In this document: piece by piece, positions 43,734 through 54,327 of the stretch | Layout of the letters: every line of letters begins with the position of its first letter | How positions within the stretch are numbered: position 1 is the first letter of the stretch | NCBI RefSeq assembly: GCF_008831505.1 | Contig: NZ_CP044507.1 | Span: forward strand, 186,001-250,000 | Reading direction: 5' to 3' | DNA from: Chryseobacterium sp. | GTDB lineage: Bacteria; Bacteroidota; Bacteroidia; Flavobacteriales; Weeksellaceae | DNA length: 64,000 nucleotides | Notes under the pieces: model-generated | What the model was told of the DNA's origin: nothing | Seen by the model: the letters and a program-made list of their open reading frames with translations, nothing else | Databases searched by the model: none | Program-made: the position numbers and the translations under genes

Positions 43734-44813
43734 TTAAGTGTATTGTCTGTCATAATACTCCTGGTAGCTTCCTGAAGTGACATGCTCCAGCCATTCCTGA
43801 TTCTCCAGGAACCAGTCAATGGTCTTGCTAAGGCCTTCTTCAAAGGTAACAGATGGTTTCCAGCCTAATTCTGCGTTCAGTTTCGTCGCATCAATGGCGT
43901 AACGCTTGTCATGCCCCGGTCTGTCTTTTACATAGGTGATGAGTTTTTCCGAATAACCAGCCGGCTTGCCCAGCTTTTCATCCATTTGTCTGATGAGTTC
44001 CTTTACCAAGTCAATGTTCTGCCATTCGTTAAAGCCGCCGATATTATAAGTTTCGCCGGTTTTTGCCTCAAAAAAGATGCGGTGAATGGCTTTGGCGTGG
44101 TCTATTACAAAAAGCCAGTCCCGTGTATACTTCCCGTCGCCATAGATAGGTAGTGGTTTTTCGTTGATGATATTTGAAATACAAAGCGGGATCAGTTTCT
44201 CTGGAAAATGATTAGGACCGTAATTGTTGGAACAGTTGGAAACGATGAAGGGCATGCCGTAAGTGTTCCCGTAGGCGCGAACTAAATGGTCCGAAGCGGC
44301 TTTACTTGCAGAATAAGGCGATTGCGGGTCGTAGGGCGTTGTTTCCAGGAAAAAACCTGTTTCGCCCAGACTGCCGTACACTTCATCCGTAGATACATGG
44401 TAAAACAGGTTGGTGCGCGTTTCATCCGGAAAGTTTCCATGGGTATGGTCTGGGTTTAAGGTCCAGAATTCGCGGCAAAGGTTCAGCAGGTTGGCTGTTC
44501 CGTTTACATTGGTGTTTATGAAGGCATTGGGGTCTGTTATGCTCCTATCTACATGACTTTCGGCCGCAAGATGGATCACGGCATCAGGATTATATTTTTC
44601 AAACACCTTTCGGAGTTCTTCCGGTTTGGTAATGTCCGCCTTTTCGAAAACATAATTGGGTTCGTTCTCTATATCCTTTAGGTTTTCAAGATTTCCGGCG
44701 TAAGTAAGGGCATCCAGATTGATGATTAAAGCTTCGGGATGGTTCTTTACAAATTCCCGAACAACATGGGAACCGATGAAGCCGGCGCCGCCGGTAATGA
44801 TGATGTTTTTCAT
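43734..44813 (-). CDS. rfbB: dTDP-glucose 4,6-dehydratase
   Basis: NAD-dependent SDR-type enzyme, second step of dTDP-rhamnose synthesis. 359 aa. Rossmann motif GGAGFIGSHVV at the N-terminus, HVSTDEVYG for the Thr/Asp/Glu active site, and YSASKAASDHLV for the catalytic Tyr-x3-Lys. It begins 2 nt after the ugd stop codon, so the two are tightly coupled. It supplies sugars for LPS or capsule. Confidence 0.97.
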   Translation of the reverse strand: MKNIIITGGAGFIGSHVVREFVKNHPEALIINLDALTYAGNLENLKDIENEPNYVFEKADITKPEELRKVFEKYNPDAVIHLAAESHVDRSITDPNAFINTNVNGTANLLNLCREFWTLNPDHTHGNFPDETRTNLFYHVSTDEVYGSLGETGFFLETTPYDPQSPYSASKAASDHLVRAYGNTYGMPFIVSNCSNNYGPNHFPEKLIPLCISNIINEKPLPIYGDGKYTRDWLFVIDHAKAIHRIFFEAKTGETYNIGGFNEWQNIDLVKELIRQMDEKLGKPAGYSEKLITYVKDRPGHDKRYAIDATKLNAELGWKPSVTFEEGLSKTIDWFLENQEWLEHVTSGSYQEYYDRQYT

Positions 44814-44815
44814 TC

Positions 44816-46144
44816 TTATTGGTTTATCACTGTGTTTTTTATTGTCCTTCGGCCTACACTTTTATAAAAAAATCCGTGCTGTTCCAGCGTATCAACGGAA
44901 TACATGTTCCGGCCGTCAAAGATGGCTTTATGTTTAAGGCGGTCCGCGATCAGGTCAAAATTAGGGTTTTTGAATTCTGGCCACTCAGTTACAATCAGCA
45001 GACAGTCTGCACCTTCAAGTGCAGAATACATATCTGCAGCATATTCAATTTGGTCGCCCAGAAGTTTGCGCACATTGTCCTCCGCAATGGAATCATATGC
45101 AACCACATTTGCTCCTCTGTCCAGTAATGCCCGAATATTGTCCAGGGAAGAGGCCTCACGGATATCATCTGTATTGGCTTTAAATGCCAGACCCCAAACC
45201 GCAATCCGGCGACCTTTCAGATCGCCGCCGAAATAATTTGCAATTTCCGGAATGAGGATGGTCTTCTGGGTGATGTTCACCTGCTCGGTGGCCTGTAGTA
45301 ACTGAAAGTCAAATTCCTCACTTTTCCCGGAAGTGATCAGTGCTTTTACATCTTTAGGGAAACAGCTTCCGCCATAACCAATGCCCGGAAACAGGAAGCG
45401 GTGACCAATCCGGTCGTCGGATCCCATGCCCAGACGTACCTTATCCACATCTGCTCCTACCTTCTCGCAGTAATTGGCAATTTCATTCATGAAAGTGATC
45501 TTGACTGCCAGGAAAGAGTTGGAAGCATATTTGGTAAGTTCAGACGATTTCTCATCCATAAATATAATAGGGATGCCTGTATTGGTGAACGGCTGATAAA
45601 TGGCAGACATTATTTCGCGAGCCCGTGCCGAACTGCAGCCAACTATCACCCGCGAGGGATTCATTGAATCTTCTACCGCGAAACCTTCCCGCAGAAATTC
45701 CGGGTTCGAAACTACGTCAAATGCGATGTCTGTCCGGGAGCTTATCACCTGCCTTACTTTATCGGCAGTACCTACAGGTACCGTGGATTTATTTACGATC
45801 ACTTTATAATCACTCATGTAAGTGCCTATTTTTTCGGCGACGCCCAGGACATAGGACAAATCTGCGCTGCCATCCTCACCAGGTGGCGTAGGGAGCGCCA
45901 GGTATATTACCTCACTTTTGTCAAGAGCTTCTTTAAGGTCAGTGGTGAAAAACAGCCGCTGAGCCTGGATATTCCGGGTAAACATCTCTTCCAGATTGGG
46001 CTCATAAATTGGTATTTTACCCTCTTTCATAGCCGCTACCTTTTGCTCATCAATATCTACACAATATACGGAGTTCCCCAGTTCGGCCAGCGTTGATCCT
46101 GTAACCAGACCTACGTATCCGGTCCCTACAATCGTAATATTCAA
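44816..46144 (-). CDS. ugd: UDP-glucose/GDP-mannose dehydrogenase family, probably UDP-glucose 6-dehydrogenase
   Basis: Two-step oxidation of UDP-glucose to UDP-glucuronate. 442 aa. NAD motif GTGYVGLVTG at the N-terminus; catalytic Cys in GIGYGGSCFPKDVKAL; WGLAFKANTDDIREA in the C-terminal domain. The start codon is TTG at 46144: MNITIVGTGYVG is the exact family N-terminus and no in-frame ATG lies before it. It is first in an operon with rfbB and rfbA. Confidence 0.94.
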   Translation of the reverse strand: MNITIVGTGYVGLVTGSTLAELGNSVYCVDIDEQKVAAMKEGKIPIYEPNLEEMFTRNIQAQRLFFTTDLKEALDKSEVIYLALPTPPGEDGSADLSYVLGVAEKIGTYMSDYKVIVNKSTVPVGTADKVRQVISSRTDIAFDVVSNPEFLREGFAVEDSMNPSRVIVGCSSARAREIMSAIYQPFTNTGIPIIFMDEKSSELTKYASNSFLAVKITFMNEIANYCEKVGADVDKVRLGMGSDDRIGHRFLFPGIGYGGSCFPKDVKALITSGKSEEFDFQLLQATEQVNITQKTILIPEIANYFGGDLKGRRIAVWGLAFKANTDDIREASSLDNIRALLDRGANVVAYDSIAEDNVRKLLGDQIEYAADMYSALEGADCLLIVTEWPEFKNPNFDLIADRLKHKAIFDGRNMYSVDTLEQHGFFYKSVGRRTIKNTVINQ

Positions 46145-46166
46145 AATTTTTACTTTATAATTGCGC

Positions 46167-46199
46167 CAAAATTACAGAAAATTTACCTTTTATTATCAA
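46167..46199 (-). promoter_or_regulatory. Putative promoter of the ugd-rfbB-rfbA operon
   Basis: On the minus strand, TTG (46197-46199) and TAATTTTG (46167-46174) with a 22-bp spacer; 22 nt from the TTG start. Confidence 0.6.
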
Positions 46200-46317
46200 A
46201 TAATAGAAGATGCTTAATGATAGCGGTTAGAACATTTTCCTGCGTGGTAGTATCTTATACATATATCAGGACTTTTCATGCCAGCGTACACCCAATAATC
46301 TGAGAATCAAATCTGTT

Positions 46318-46347
46318 TTGTGTTTTAAGAATTTATTTGTATATTTG
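46318..46347 (+). promoter_or_regulatory. Promoter of rimP-nusA-infB
   Basis: TTG (46318-46320), 19-bp spacer, TATATTTG (46340-46347): a close match to the Bacteroidetes promoter. Confidence 0.7.
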
Positions 46348-46365
46348 CACAGGAATTGCGGAAAA

Positions 46366-46431
46366 ATGAAAAGGCTTCGAAAGAGAGCCTTTTTTCGTAT
46401 CAGCAACCGTTCAGTAGATTATGGAGTTTAG
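46366..46431 (+). promoter_or_regulatory. Leader hairpin and tiny basic open frame before rimP
   Basis: AAGGCT (46371-46376) pairs with AGCCTT (46386-46391) followed by a T-run: a terminator-like hairpin in the leader. A 21-codon frame begins at ATG 46366, is rich in Lys/Arg (MKRLRKRAFFRISNR), runs through the hairpin and overlaps the rimP start by 11 nt in another frame. This could be an attenuator. Confidence 0.45.
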
Positions 46432-46888
46432 AGAAAAGATAGAAAGCCTGATTGGCGAATTTCTGAAAGAGCGTGAAGATCTGTTCCTTATTGATCTTCG
46501 CTTTTCTGCCGCAGATGATATCACTGTCATTTTAGATGGTGATCAGGGTGTGTCGGTTCAGGATTGTCTGGATGCGAGCCGCGCAATTGAATTCAATATG
46601 GACCGCGAAGAGCACGATTTCTCACTGCAGGTCATGAGTGCAGGGCTCAGCGAACCTCTGAAATCAGAAAGGCAGTTCCGTAAAAATATTGGTCGGGAGT
46701 TGGACGTCCTGCTTGCAGACGATACCAGGGTGGAAGGCGAGCTACTTACACTGGATGAAAAAAGTATTACCTTAGTACTCCGGTACCGAAAGCCCAAGGA
46801 AGTGGGGAAGGGCAAGGTTGATGTAGTGGAAGAAAGAGAGATTCCCTACTCAGAAATAAAAAAAGCGCTGGTAACAGTAAAATTTTAA
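46421..46888 (+). CDS. rimP: Ribosome maturation factor
   Basis: Assists 30S subunit assembly. 155 aa, usual length. An alpha/beta N-terminal domain (LIDLRFSAADDITVILDGDQGVSVQDC) precedes the SH3-like C-terminal domain (LSEPLKSERQFRKNIGREL). Standard rimP-nusA-infB order. A possible attenuator hairpin lies in its leader. Confidence 0.95.
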   Translation: MEFREKIESLIGEFLKEREDLFLIDLRFSAADDITVILDGDQGVSVQDCLDASRAIEFNMDREEHDFSLQVMSAGLSEPLKSERQFRKNIGRELDVLLADDTRVEGELLTLDEKSITLVLRYRKPKEVGKGKVDVVEEREIPYSEIKKALVTVKF

Positions 46889-46943
46889 CAATATGATGAC
46901 CGACGGAGTTTCCGTACTACTCATTATTATCACTATATAGATT

Positions 46944-48179
46944 ATGGACAGTTTAGCGTTAATTGAAGCGTTTGGCGATTTTAAAGACGAGAAAAGCATC
47001 AGTAAGATTGACTTGATGGCTATTATTGAAGATTCATTGAAAACGCTGCTAAGAAAAAGATTTGATTCAGACGATCACTTTGATGTCATTGTAAACCCTG
47101 ATAAAGGCGACTTTCAGATTTTCCTGAATAAAACTATTGTGGAAGACGGAATGTCCGAAGACGATGATCTGGAAATTGAATTGCAGGAAGCCAAAAAAAT
47201 AGATCCTACCTTTGAAGTGGGAGAAGATTATACCGTTGAAATTCCGATTGCTGAATTAGGCCGCAGAAATATCCTTACACTTAAGCAGATTCTTGCTACC
47301 AAACTTCAGGAGCATAATAACGGACTTTTGTATGCGCAGTTCCATGACCGTATTGGTGAGATTGTTGTTGGAGAAGTGCATCATATTAGGAAACAGCACG
47401 CGATACTGTTGGATGATGAGGATAATGAATTTATCCTGCCGAAGGAAAATCAGATCCCTTCAGACTTTTTCAAGAAAGGTGAAAGCATACGTGCGATTGT
47501 GGACAGTGTAGACTTTAAAGGTTCTAAACCGCAGATCATTGTTTCCCGAACTTCACCAAAGTTCCTGGAAAAACTTCTGGAGCTTGAGATTCCTGAGATT
47601 CAGGATGGTACTATCATACTTAAGAAGGTGGTAAGGATCCCCGGCGAAAAGGCGAAGATTGCTGTTGATGCCTATGATGACAGGATCGATCCTGTAGGTG
47701 CCTGTGTGGGAGTGAAGGGGTCCCGTATCCATGGCGTGGTGCGCGAACTGAAGAATGAAAATATTGATGTTATCCAGTGGTCCAAAAATCCTGAGATTAT
47801 GGTGAAAAGAGCCTTGGGTAATGTAACGGTTAATAAAATTGACATCAATGAAGAGCAATCCTATGCAATGGTGTATACTCCGGTTGAAGAGATTTCCAAA
47901 GTAATCGGCAAACAGGGGCAGAACATTAAGCTTGCTTCATGGTTAAGTGGTTTTGAAATTGATGTATACCGGGAAACCAGTGATGACGATGATGTAGAAC
48001 TGGACGAATTCAGCGATGAAATCAGCGAGTGGATCATCAAGGAATTTAAGAAAGTAGGATTAAACACTGCAAGAAGCGTCCTGGATAAGGATACTGAAGC
48101 ATTGGTAAACCTTGTGGATTTGGAAGAGGAGCAGATCGATGAGGTGAAGCAGGTTCTTAAGGAAGAACTGGAAGCTTAA
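46944..48179 (+). CDS. nusA: Transcription termination/antitermination factor NusA
   Basis: Binds RNA polymerase and nascent RNA to regulate pausing and termination. 411 aa: N-terminal polymerase-binding domain (residues 1-125), S1 domain (~130-200), and two KH domains with GVKGSRIHGVVRELK and IGKQGQNIKLAS. The acidic C-terminal repeats of E. coli NusA are absent, as is usual in Bacteroidetes. It lies 55 nt after rimP. Confidence 0.96.
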   Translation: MDSLALIEAFGDFKDEKSISKIDLMAIIEDSLKTLLRKRFDSDDHFDVIVNPDKGDFQIFLNKTIVEDGMSEDDDLEIELQEAKKIDPTFEVGEDYTVEIPIAELGRRNILTLKQILATKLQEHNNGLLYAQFHDRIGEIVVGEVHHIRKQHAILLDDEDNEFILPKENQIPSDFFKKGESIRAIVDSVDFKGSKPQIIVSRTSPKFLEKLLELEIPEIQDGTIILKKVVRIPGEKAKIAVDAYDDRIDPVGACVGVKGSRIHGVVRELKNENIDVIQWSKNPEIMVKRALGNVTVNKIDINEEQSYAMVYTPVEEISKVIGKQGQNIKLASWLSGFEIDVYRETSDDDDVELDEFSDEISEWIIKEFKKVGLNTARSVLDKDTEALVNLVDLEEEQIDEVKQVLKEELEA

Positions 48180-48243
48180 ACGCGCCTCGTAAAATGCTGT
48201 ACTGGGTACACGGGATTATAAAAATAAAATAGTAAATATTTGC

Positions 48244-51105
48244 ATGCCAAAAATTAGATTAAATAAAGCGTTAAAGGAATTCAATATTTCAATGTCGAGA
48301 CTTGTGGAGTTTCTGCAGGGGCAAGGCTTTGCTGTAGATGAAAATCCTAACGCTCAACTGGATGAAGCGGCATATGGAGCACTGAAGGCAGAGTTCATGA
48401 AGGACAGTGAGCAGCGTAAAGCTTCGCATGAAGTGGTTATGGCCAAAGTTCCTGAGGAAAAGCTGGTCGCGGAAGAGAAAGCACCGGAAGTGATTAAAGC
48501 GAGAGCTTCCGTAAGACCGGAAGCCAGGATCTTAGGTAAGATTGACCTTAACCCAAAGAAACCTGAAGCTCCTGCGGAAAAGCCGGCGCCGGCTCCGGAA
48601 ACACCTGTGCAGAAAGAAGAGCCTAAACAGGAGACTCCAGCTGTGATTGAAAGGCAGGAATTCAAGATTCTTGACAAAATTGATCTGTCGCAGATAGAAA
48701 GCGGAAAACCGCGCTCATCCAAAAAGGAGCAACAAAAGCCAGAACCTGCCAAAGCGGCAGAGGAAAAGAAGGAAACTCCAAAACCCACAGAAGCCCCCAA
48801 AGCGGAAACTCCCGTGGCTGAAGCAACTAATGCAGCAGATACAGAGACACCGTCGGTACCTGCAATTCAGGAATCTGAAAACTTAGGCGATAATAAAATT
48901 GAAACCGTATACCAAAAACTGGATGGTCCTAAAATCTTAAAGCAGACTGTAGACCTGTCCCAGTTCAATAAGCCTAAATCTCAGGGAGCCAACAGCGCTG
49001 GTGCCAAAAAGAAAAGAAAACGTATTGAAAAGCCAAATCCTGCCGGTGGGACTCAGTCCGGTAGCGGAGGTGCTGGAGGGCAGGGTAACAGACCCGGCGG
49101 TCAGGGTAACCGTCCGCCAGGCAACCGTCCACCACATCAGGGCGGCAATAAGCCGGGAGGCTCCAGACGAGGTGCAGACCGCGTAATGCCGGTTGAGCTT
49201 ACTGATGAGCAGGTGAAAAACCAAATCAGGGAGACTCTGGAGAAGCTGACCAACAAAGGCGGCAAATCCAAAGGCTCCAAATACAGAAAAGAAAAACGGA
49301 CTTACAGAAGGGAGCAGGACGAACTGCAGGAGCAGATTGATGCTGCAGACCGCACCCTGAAGGTGACCGAGTTTATAACCGTGGGCGAACTTGCAAGCTT
49401 GATGAACGTAAGTCCGACTGAAGTTATTTCAGCGTGTTTCTCACTTGGCGTAATGGTAACAATGAATCAGCGTCTGGAAGCAGATACGCTCTTGCTTGTT
49501 GCTGATGAATTTGGTTATAAAATCGAATTTTCCGATGCAGATATTGAAGAATCAGCTGCTGAGGAAGAAGCTGATGCAGAAGAAGATCTGGTACCGCGTG
49601 CGCCTATTGTAACAGTAATGGGTCACGTAGACCACGGTAAGACCTCGTTACTGGATTACGTAAGGAAAACCAACGTAATCGCAGGCGAGTCAGGTGGTAT
49701 TACCCAGCACATCGGAGCTTATAATGTACAGCTTGAGAACGGTCAGAAAATAACCTTCCTTGATACTCCGGGGCACGAAGCCTTTACCGCGATGAGAGCC
49801 AGGGGTGCACAGGTTACCGATATTGCTATTATCGTAATTGCTGCTGATGATGATGTGATGCCACAAACGAAGGAGGCGATTTCTCACTCCCAGGCTGCAG
49901 GGGTACCGATGATTATTGCACTGAACAAAGTGGATAAACCAAATTCCAATCCCGACAATATACGTCAGCAACTTTCCGGAATGAATATCCTTGTAGAAGA
50001 ATGGGGTGGTAACGTACAGTCTCAGGAGGTGTCTGCCAAATTTGGTAACAATATGGACGCATTGCTGGAAAAAGTACTTCTGCAGGCAGAAATTCTTGAA
50101 CTGAAAGCCAATCCAAATAAAAATGCACAGGGTGTCGTAATTGAAGCGTCGCTGGATAAAGGCCGCGGATATGTAGCAACAATTCTGGTTCAAAGCGGAA
50201 CACTGAAGGTGGGCGATTACGTTCTGGCGGGTAAAAACCATGGAAAAGTAAAAGCCATGCTGGACGAAAGAGGTAAACCAATGCAGTCCGCAGGTCCGTC
50301 AATGCCTGTAACGATACTTGGCCTGGACGGTGCTCCGGGAGCAGGTGACAAATTCAGGGTATTTGATGATGAAGGTGAAGCCAAAACTATCGCAACCAAG
50401 CGTGAGCAGCTTCAGCGTGAACTTTCTATCCGTACCAAAAAGCATACAACACTGGAAGAACTGGGCAGAAGAATTGCGCTGGGCGAATTCAAGGAGCTTA
50501 ATATTATCCTGAAAGGGGACGTGGATGGATCTGTGGAAGCTCTTTCAGATCAGTTGCAGCGTCTTTCAACCGAGGAAATCAGTATTAATATACTGCATCA
50601 GGGTGTAGGACCAATCACCGAATCCGATGTAAACCTTGCCACAGCCTCCGATGCCATCATCATTGGATTTAACGTTCGTGCCGGAGCAAATGCGAAAGAA
50701 CTTGCGGATAAAGAAGAAATTGAAATCCGTACTTACTCCGTGATCTATGCTGCTATTGAAGAAGTAAAAGAGGCAATGGAAGGAATGCTTTCACCGGAGA
50801 TTAAGGAACAGGTGGTAGGTAATGTGGAAATCCGTGAGGTATTCAAGATATCTAAGGTCGGAAGCATCGCCGGGTGTATGGTTCTCAGCGGAAAAGTAGG
50901 ACGTAATTCAAAAATCCGCCTGCTTCGCGACGGTATCGTGAAATTTGACGGCGAGCTGGAGAGTTTAAAGCGTTTCAAAGACGATGTAAAGGAAGTAACA
51001 AAAGGTTACGAATGTGGTCTGAACCTGAAAGGGTACAACGACATTGAAGTTGGAGATATACTTGAAGTCTACGAGGAAGTAGCCGTGAAAAAAAAGCTTA
51101 AATAA
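48244..51105 (+). CDS. infB: Translation initiation factor IF-2
   Basis: GTPase that brings initiator tRNA to the 30S subunit. 953 aa. An IF2 N-terminal helical domain (residues ~1-50) is followed by a long low-complexity linker rich in Pro, Lys, Ala and Glu, and a Gly/Arg/Asn-rich stretch ([16 protein letters not shown]) at ~280-310. The GTPase domain has G1 GHVDHGKT (460-467), G3 DTPGHEAF near 507 and G4 NKVD near 561. C-terminal domains follow to the end. It is the last gene of the operon, with terminator 51124-51149. Confidence 0.97.
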   Translation: MPKIRLNKALKEFNISMSRLVEFLQGQGFAVDENPNAQLDEAAYGALKAEFMKDSEQRKASHEVVMAKVPEEKLVAEEKAPEVIKARASVRPEARILGKIDLNPKKPEAPAEKPAPAPETPVQKEEPKQETPAVIERQEFKILDKIDLSQIESGKPRSSKKEQQKPEPAKAAEEKKETPKPTEAPKAETPVAEATNAADTETPSVPAIQESENLGDNKIETVYQKLDGPKILKQTVDLSQFNKPKSQGANSAGAKKKRKRIEKPNPAGGTQSGSGGAGGQGNRPGGQGNRPPGNRPPHQGGNKPGGSRRGADRVMPVELTDEQVKNQIRETLEKLTNKGGKSKGSKYRKEKRTYRREQDELQEQIDAADRTLKVTEFITVGELASLMNVSPTEVISACFSLGVMVTMNQRLEADTLLLVADEFGYKIEFSDADIEESAAEEEADAEEDLVPRAPIVTVMGHVDHGKTSLLDYVRKTNVIAGESGGITQHIGAYNVQLENGQKITFLDTPGHEAFTAMRARGAQVTDIAIIVIAADDDVMPQTKEAISHSQAAGVPMIIALNKVDKPNSNPDNIRQQLSGMNILVEEWGGNVQSQEVSAKFGNNMDALLEKVLLQAEILELKANPNKNAQGVVIEASLDKGRGYVATILVQSGTLKVGDYVLAGKNHGKVKAMLDERGKPMQSAGPSMPVTILGLDGAPGAGDKFRVFDDEGEAKTIATKREQLQRELSIRTKKHTTLEELGRRIALGEFKELNIILKGDVDGSVEALSDQLQRLSTEEISINILHQGVGPITESDVNLATASDAIIIGFNVRAGANAKELADKEEIEIRTYSVIYAAIEEVKEAMEGMLSPEIKEQVVGNVEIREVFKISKVGSIAGCMVLSGKVGRNSKIRLLRDGIVKFDGELESLKRFKDDVKEVTKGYECGLNLKGYNDIEVGDILEVYEEVAVKKKLK

Positions 51106-51123
51106 AAATGATTTTCTAATATT

Positions 51124-51149
51124 AAAACCTGCTGATTAGCAGGTTTTTA
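51124..51149 (+). terminator. Terminator of rimP-nusA-infB
   Basis: AAAACCTGCT (51124-51133) pairs with AGCAGGTTTT (51138-51147), GATT loop, T-rich tail. Confidence 0.88.
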
Positions 51150-51306
51150 TTTTAATTGAATTCTAATTTATATTTATTCTAAATAAGTAAGTTCCTCATA
51201 TTAATAATTTGTTAATATTGTATTCTGGTACAGAATGGTGGTGCGAATAATCAGATGATATGTTCAATTATTAAATAAATTGGCATACTTTAACAATTTA
51301 TATCTG

Positions 51307-51314
51307 TAAATTTG
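51307..51314 (+). promoter_or_regulatory. Candidate -7 element of the SusC operon
   Basis: TAAATTTG, 90 nt before the SusC ATG. A second near-match, CATATTTG, lies at 51367-51374, 30 nt before the ATG. The 299-bp region 51106-51404 is very AT-rich; apart from the infB terminator and these boxes nothing else was recognised. Confidence 0.4.
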
Positions 51315-51404
51315 AGATAAATATCTAATAATGCAAATCTTATTTGTGAGATTTAAATATTATTAACATATTTGCGTACTAAAATATATTAAAATTTTGT
51401 TAAT

Positions 51405-54314
51405 ATGAATGTTAAATTACGAGTATTAAGTGCAGGTGTTCTGTTTTTTATAGGGCACACTGTTTCAGCTCAGCAGCAGGAAGTGGATACCACGCAAACT
51501 GCTGAAATCGAGGAGGTAGTTGTACTAGGGTATAATAGAACTGCCACTAAACCAAAGGATGTTACAGCATCCACTACTGTGTCACAAGAAAAGTTTGAAA
51601 ACCGTCCTACGACATCTTTCTTGAATTCATTACAGGGAGAATCTCCCGGTCTGACTATTAATGCTGCATCTGGGCAACCTGGGTCAGGAAAAATTGATGT
51701 GATCATCCGGGGTATTGGTTCTTTAAGTGCAGGTTCTGAACCTTTATATGTTATTGATGGAATTATTTCAAATGCTACGCAGTTCAGAAACCTGAACGAT
51801 AACGACATTGAAAGTGCTTCTGTACTTAGAGATGCCGCGGCAACATCGATTTATGGTAACCGTGCGGCTAATGGTGTAATTGTTATCAAGACAAAGTCTG
51901 GTCGGTACAATGCTCCAATGAAGTTCTCATATAATGCTTCTACCGGGATGAGTTTGCTTCCGGAAAACAAATATGACCTTAATGATGCGAAGCAGGCGCT
52001 GAAACTGGAGCAGATGGCGGGCCAGGGTATGGGTGCTGATATGACAGATGCTGAAATAGCTGCATATAACGGTGTTGATACCAACTGGAGAAAAGTGTTC
52101 TTCAATCCTGGATTTACTCAGAGACATGACTTGGCGATGACGGTGGGTGGTGAGAATATGAATCTTTACTCTTCTCTTGGGTATATGGAGCAGACGGGTA
52201 TTGTACCTGCAACTTCAGATTTCAAAAGATTTACATTCAGAAATAATTTCAACGGTAGATCTGAGAACGAACGTTTTCTTTATGGAGCACAAGTTGCTCT
52301 TTCATATTCCAGAAGACATCAGCTGGATGAGGAAACCAACACTGCAATCAGAAATAACTCCGTTCAGAACCCTTTACATGGTGCTAACGCTGGATTGCCT
52401 TACTTAATGTCCGGACAGTATGCAAACGGTATCGACTTATATAACGCAATTGGAACCGACTTTAGCGGTGGTAAGAATATCTTTGCGCTGGAAGACGTTG
52501 TTAAAGGTTCAATGCCTAACCGAAGAAGTGAGATAGGGATTCTTACAAATGTTAACATGAGTTATAAGTTAACAGACGCGTTGACTTTAGGAAACAAAAC
52601 AGGTATCGACTGGAAAAACTCTGAAACCATATTTGCAAGAGCTCCATGGAACTATTTAGCTTTGGCAGTATCAATGGGTCAGGGGACAACTGCTTTACCT
52701 GCAGATCAGATACTTCCTGGTTTCGAAGATATGGCAAAAGCCAATGAGTTCAATATCAACAATGTAACAAGTCTGCAATATTCAAAAGTATTTGGAGAAA
52801 AACACACAGTTAACGCTGGTGCCTATCTGGATTATTTGAAGGTTCATTACAATACTACGAGCCAAAGAAGAACAGGTCTTGATTCCAGAACCTGGGTTTT
52901 TGGTAATGGTACTGGGTATGCGGCGCCACTGTATTTCGATAATGGAACAGGTGCACCAATTACTTATTATGTGCCAAGTGCTTCAGCAGGAAAAATTACA
53001 GCTGGTGGCCTAGCATATTTTGCTACTCTTGATTACGATTACGATGATAAATATGGTTTCAGTGGTTTGGTAAGAAGGGATGCTTCTTACCGTTTCATCG
53101 ACGAAAACAAATGGGCAACTTTCTGGTCTGTTGCCGGTAGATGGAACATCGATAGAGAAAGTTTTATGGAAGGTTCTGCTTTCGATATGCTTAAGTTAAG
53201 AGTTTCCTATGGTGTACAGGGTAACCAAAACATCATTGCAGTTGCTTCCGGAAATAACCCGATGCTTGCAGCGACTAACTTGGTTCGTGAGGTATATGTT
53301 ACTGGTAATGGGTACAACAACACCCCGGGTGCATTAGGCTTTGGTGGTTTGAAAAACCCGGATACGCAATGGGAAAAGATCTACCAATTTAACGTTGGTT
53401 TGGATTTTGTAACACTTAACAGAAAACTCGAAGGTAATATCGATGTATACGATAAAACTACAAAGGATCTATATAACGGAATTAACCTATCGGCTGTAAC
53501 CGGTCAATATGGTATTGATGGTAACAATGGTGAACTTAGAAACCGTGGTGTTGAAGGTTTACTGAAATATACTCCAATCAGAAATCAGGATTCTAAACTT
53601 ACATTCTATGTAAATGGTGGATACAACGAGAACAGGATTATGAATATCGCTGTAGAGGAGACATCAGGAGCAATTAGAAACGTTGTGGGAGGTCCGGCTT
53701 TCCAGTGGCATTATGCGCCGTACCTGGGTGTGAATCCATCTAACGGTAATGCGTTATTCCTTGATGCAAACGGTAATCCAACAGAAATTCTGGTAGCAGA
53801 TGTTGATGATCGCGCAACTGGTAAAAATATGTTCCCGCTTTGGAGTGGAGGTTTCGGATTTAATTCTGAATACAAAGGTTTGTATCTTGATACTCACTTC
53901 TCATTCCAACAGGGCGCATGGAAGTATGATAACGCAATGGCTTGGTTATATGATCCAACTTCCATCGGCGAATGGAACCAGGCTTCAGATATGTTGGATG
54001 CTTGGTCTCCTACAAATACAGGCGGATCGCAGCCATCTTTGAATGCCACTAACTTGACATTTGCGGATTATTCGGACAGATTCTTGAAAGATGCATCTTT
54101 CATCAGGCTTAAGAATATTGCACTTGGTTATAATCTTCCAAAACGTGTAATTGAAGGTACATTCGTGAAAAGTATGAAGGTTTTTGTACAGGCGGAAAAC
54201 CTTTACACATGGACCAAATGGCCAGGATATGACCCAGAACCAAACTTCTCATATTCACTGTCTGTATATCCGAATATGAAAACAGTTAGTTTAGGTACTA
54301 ATATTGAATTTTAA
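51405..54314 (+). CDS. SusC/RagA-family TonB-linked outer-membrane transporter, short form
   Basis: Outer-membrane barrel that imports oligosaccharides or peptides with its SusD lid. 969 aa. After the signal peptide (HTVSAQ) it passes quickly to EIEEVVVLGYNRT and the plug domain (LQGESPGLTINAASGQPGSG, YVIDGII, LRDAAATSIYGNRAANGVI); the usual N-terminal carboxypeptidase-regulatory domain is missing. The barrel ends with VSLGTNIEF. SusD follows 13 nt later. The ligand is unknown; no glycoside hydrolase or peptidase is linked. Confidence 0.94.
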   Translation: MNVKLRVLSAGVLFFIGHTVSAQQQEVDTTQTAEIEEVVVLGYNRTATKPKDVTASTTVSQEKFENRPTTSFLNSLQGESPGLTINAASGQPGSGKIDVIIRGIGSLSAGSEPLYVIDGIISNATQFRNLNDNDIESASVLRDAAATSIYGNRAANGVIVIKTKSGRYNAPMKFSYNASTGMSLLPENKYDLNDAKQALKLEQMAGQGMGADMTDAEIAAYNGVDTNWRKVFFNPGFTQRHDLAMTVGGENMNLYSSLGYMEQTGIVPATSDFKRFTFRNNFNGRSENERFLYGAQVALSYSRRHQLDEETNTAIRNNSVQNPLHGANAGLPYLMSGQYANGIDLYNAIGTDFSGGKNIFALEDVVKGSMPNRRSEIGILTNVNMSYKLTDALTLGNKTGIDWKNSETIFARAPWNYLALAVSMGQGTTALPADQILPGFEDMAKANEFNINNVTSLQYSKVFGEKHTVNAGAYLDYLKVHYNTTSQRRTGLDSRTWVFGNGTGYAAPLYFDNGTGAPITYYVPSASAGKITAGGLAYFATLDYDYDDKYGFSGLVRRDASYRFIDENKWATFWSVAGRWNIDRESFMEGSAFDMLKLRVSYGVQGNQNIIAVASGNNPMLAATNLVREVYVTGNGYNNTPGALGFGGLKNPDTQWEKIYQFNVGLDFVTLNRKLEGNIDVYDKTTKDLYNGINLSAVTGQYGIDGNNGELRNRGVEGLLKYTPIRNQDSKLTFYVNGGYNENRIMNIAVEETSGAIRNVVGGPAFQWHYAPYLGVNPSNGNALFLDANGNPTEILVADVDDRATGKNMFPLWSGGFGFNSEYKGLYLDTHFSFQQGAWKYDNAMAWLYDPTSIGEWNQASDMLDAWSPTNTGGSQPSLNATNLTFADYSDRFLKDASFIRLKNIALGYNLPKRVIEGTFVKSMKVFVQAENLYTWTKWPGYDPEPNFSYSLSVYPNMKTVSLGTNIEF

Positions 54315-54327
54315 ATTATAAATAGAA

